A stretch of 33,897 bases of DNA from an uncultured Parabacteroides sp. (lineage in GTDB: Bacteria; Bacteroidota; Bacteroidia; Bacteroidales; Tannerellaceae), in assembly GCA_949298575.1 (NCBI GenBank), contig CASFXH010000031.1, positions 1 to 33,897 of the forward strand, given 5' to 3'. This document shows, piece by piece, positions 31,936-33,897 of the stretch (position 1 is its first letter; every line of letters starts with the position of its first letter). The notes under the pieces are model-generated. The model was not told where the DNA came from. It ran no database searches and saw nothing but the letters and a program-made list of their open reading frames with translations. The translations under genes and the position numbers were made by a program.

Positions 31936-33741
31936 TTAAAGGTGTACCGCTTGCTTGCGAACGGTCCAGGGGAGGATGTTGACTCGGCAGTTGATGAAGG
32001 AAGGATCGTTCGGATCATCGGGAACATCCGGAACATCGGGGTCAGGATTGTCTGGATCTTCCGGATCCGGGTCCGGATAGTCCGGGTCTGTCGGATCCGT
32101 AGGATCGGGAGGCGTCGGGCGTCCCGGACCGGAAATGTCATTGATCACGATCTCATACCAGTTGTTGCGGACAACGCCATAGTGGCCCAAATGCGCATCT
32201 GTATATTCATTCACGCCATCCACATGCGTTCCCTCGATCGGCGTATAGTAATCCCCGAAGTGCTTGATCCGGGCGGCATAATAATAAGTCGCCCCATTCT
32301 CGTATACGCGGATGATGCCCACCTTTTCCGCGATTGTGCTCGCATCCTCATTATTCAATCCATAAAATAACTTTTGCATATCCGAGGCTGTCCGGTAATA
32401 GCCGCCTTGGGGATTATCAACCAAAGAAAGTCCCGAAAGACTTGTCTTCTCTTCCACCTCTTCAATAAAGGCTTCTTCGTATTGCGGTTCAGAAAGAATC
32501 ATATCATCCCCCGCCACAAAAAAGGTTCTCGCATCAAGTTCCTCATTAAATAGATAAGTCATCTTAAAGACAATTCCCGTGGTCTCTCGCTGCACCATGT
32601 GGTCTGTCGTGAACGTATTCTCCAGGCAATAAGCGGGAGAGCCAAACATATTCTCATCTATTATCGAAACACCGTTCTCATTATCCTGTGAATAAACATA
32701 GAAGTTGTCTTTCAATACGCTTTCCGTAGCCTCAAGATCATCATAGTTAGGGTCAATAGCCCAATAAACCCGATAAGGAAAGTCTTTACCAAAGAATCGA
32801 TTATCCGGGATAGAACTACTGTTCTTGTATGTTTTCCATTCTTCCCAATCACTCACGTCCCGCACGAACTTGGTCTTCTTGTTGGTCACGTTCAAATACC
32901 AGCCATCCAAGTAGACTTTATCGCCATTATAATTACCGTTTGATTGGACATACGCATAATATTTGTTGCCATCCTCTTCATGAAATAAATCGCTCACGTA
33001 ACCCACCGTCACCTTCGCCACGACACGTTCCACATAGATTTGGTCCGGATCCGTGTCTATTCTCGCCTGCTCTTCCGTATCAAAGACATCCAAAGGCACC
33101 AAGGTCGTGACGGACTGTCCTTCCTGTGTCGAGTTCGAGCCACTCAGCTTCGCGATCGGAGCGTTGGTCATGGTGAAACTACTCTTTTCTGACCCGATAA
33201 ATTGATTGACATTCTCGGTGATCGCTTCTTGCAAATCACTCAAGCTCTCTACAGGTTCGTCATTATAAGTCACCAATTCTCCCGAGTCATCCGACGCATT
33301 GAAGGTAAGAACCCTATTATTGTTGAGCACGACCAAGCCATAAACGATATCGCCATCGGGGCGAACAATTTCTTGAATGACTTCCGAGGTGGAGGTGATA
33401 TTGTCCTTATCATCTCTCTCCTTTTGAAAATCATGTTCCAAACGATACCAACTTCGCAACTCCGCATTCAATTCACTACGTCCCCCGAAAAGGAGCAAAT
33501 ACGCGTCATTCACTTGAAATTCTTCCGGTAGGCCGTCTTGAAATTGGTCATTCGCCAACTCATCATCCGCCTTCGTTCCCACTCCCGAACTTGTCGGCAG
33601 ATTAATAGCGATCTTCACGTAGCCCTTTTGCCCGGCCAAGGCATTCCCTTGAGAGTTCGTTCCTTCACCCAACTCATCGGAGCAAGACAGGGTGACGCAT
33701 ACGAGGGCCAATGCCCCTAATGTATTCCTTAATCTTATCAT
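31936..33741 (-). CDS. mfa1: Mfa1 family major fimbrial (type V pilus) subunit
   Basis: This is a 601-residue pilin made as a lipoprotein (signal about 1-19, Cys20 in TLSCSD). The mature N-terminal domain begins near GYVKIAINLPTSSGVGTKAD, with K57-A58 where relatives have Arg-Ala. NDAYLLLFGG and ERVVAKVTVGYVSD follow the FimA/Mfa1 fold. The C-terminal domain has LGHYGVVRNNWYEIVINDIS (518-537), a strong Mfa1 signature. Then comes a 43-residue Pro/Asp-rich segment (538-580) and a terminal strand NCRVNILPWTVRKQAVHL, which in this family takes part in polymerisation by strand exchange. It is the first gene of the five-gene operon. It is larger than P. gingivalis Mfa1 (563 residues). Confidence 0.88.
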   Translation of the reverse strand: MIRLRNTLGALALVCVTLSCSDELGEGTNSQGNALAGQKGYVKIAINLPTSSGVGTKADDELANDQFQDGLPEEFQVNDAYLLLFGGRSELNAELRSWYRLEHDFQKERDDKDNITSTSEVIQEIVRPDGDIVYGLVVLNNNRVLTFNASDDSGELVTYNDEPVESLSDLQEAITENVNQFIGSEKSSFTMTNAPIAKLSGSNSTQEGQSVTTLVPLDVFDTEEQARIDTDPDQIYVERVVAKVTVGYVSDLFHEEDGNKYYAYVQSNGNYNGDKVYLDGWYLNVTNKKTKFVRDVSDWEEWKTYKNSSSIPDNRFFGKDFPYRVYWAIDPNYDDLEATESVLKDNFYVYSQDNENGVSIIDENMFGSPAYCLENTFTTDHMVQRETTGIVFKMTYLFNEELDARTFFVAGDDMILSEPQYEEAFIEEVEEKTSLSGLSLVDNPQGGYYRTASDMQKLFYGLNNEDASTIAEKVGIIRVYENGATYYYAARIKHFGDYYTPIEGTHVDGVNEYTDAHLGHYGVVRNNWYEIVINDISGPGRPTPPDPTDPTDPDYPDPDPEDPDNPDPDVPDVPDDPNDPSFINCRVNILPWTVRKQAVHL

Positions 33742-33796
33742 TTTAGCTTATTATTTATCGTTTCTTTCCTTATAATTTTCTCTCTTTTTACCTCTC
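33742..33796. promoter_or_regulatory. Leader/upstream region of the fimbrial operon
   Basis: An A/T-rich stretch precedes the mfa1-like ATG at 33741 on the minus strand. It contains AAGGAAAG about 25 bp before the start. I found no TAnnTTTG match in the part visible, so the promoter is either atypical or lies beyond the window edge, past the repeat array. Confidence 0.35.
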
Positions 33797-33897
33797 CGGC
33801 GGCCCCCTTCCGAGGTCCGCGGCAGACCTGTTCCGACGTTAGCCGCTAACCTGTTCCGACGTTAGCGGCAGACCTCTTCTGACGTTAGCCGCTAACC
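33797..33897. repeat. Alternating 23 bp tandem repeat array (cut by window edge)
   Basis: Units of 23 bp start at 33820, 33843 and 33866, each ending GACGTTAG, with a partial fourth from 33889. A degenerate unit (about 15 of 23 bases alike) covers 33797-33819. Two flavours alternate: one beginning CGGCAGACCT, the other CCGCTAACCT, giving a 46 bp higher-order period. Junctions create near-palindromes GTTAGC-C-GCTAAC at 33838-33850 and 33884-33896. The array lies upstream of the pilus operon and continues beyond the window. Confidence 0.85.

Noticed and set aside
30845-31939. 364-codon open frame on the plus strand
   Set aside because: It mirrors the Mfa2 family gene exactly; its length reflects the high GC content of that gene.

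Overview
The window looks like chromosomal DNA from a fairly GC-rich member of the Bacteroidales, most likely near Tannerellaceae/Porphyromonadaceae. The clues are an Mfa1/Mfa2-type (type V) pilus operon, a C-terminal domain resembling type IX secretion signals, a standalone HU/winged-helix protein, a phoH-purC-menG-aroE cluster, and -7 promoter elements of the Bacteroidetes form TAnnTTTG (often TAnnTTCG here) with few classical Shine-Dalgarno sites. The genus is an inference. I saw no rRNA, tRNA, insertion sequence, prophage or CRISPR array.

Layout. 1-1.7 kb: rhamnose catabolism on the minus strand (rhaB, then rhaA cut by the window edge). 1.8-4.4 kb: a DcuA/DcuB-type C4-dicarboxylate antiporter and threonine deaminase on the plus strand. 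4.4-6.7 kb: an M15-like lipoprotein (minus), divergent from a TerB/J-domain co-chaperone and an AlkZ-related protein. 7.1-11.1 kb: a tight plus-strand operon phoH-purC-menG-aroE-alaX-like. 11.1-11.3 kb: an array of five 41-42 bp palindromic repeats. 11.4-15.3 kb: gyrA and a periplasmic TPR protein (minus), divergent from clpC and a nitroreductase (plus, 15.5-18.7 kb). A bidirectional terminator separates these from an M13 peptidase (minus) and an HU-wHTH protein (minus). 21.6-21.8 kb: a repeat-dense upstream region of the HU gene, then the fimbrial terminator.

21.9-33.7 kb is the main accessory region. It is a five-gene minus-strand operon in the same order as mfa1-mfa2-mfa3-mfa4-mfa5 of Porphyromonas gingivalis: shaft pilin, FimB/Mfa2 anchor, two further lipoprotein pilin-like subunits, and a 2011-residue surface protein with an ordinary signal peptide and a C-terminal sorting-domain-like end. 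The shaft subunits would be exported as lipoproteins, trimmed by a trypsin-like protease and polymerised by strand exchange. Mfa2 would anchor the fibre, and the giant protein is the likely tip or accessory adhesin, using a second secretion route.

The best candidates for something undescribed are the giant adhesin (a discoidin-like N-terminus and no recognisable vWA domain), the Lys rather than Arg at the putative pilin maturation sites, and four separate intergenic repeat arrays with regular periods (41, 21, 23 and 23 bp), two of them upstream of the HU gene and one upstream of the pilus operon.
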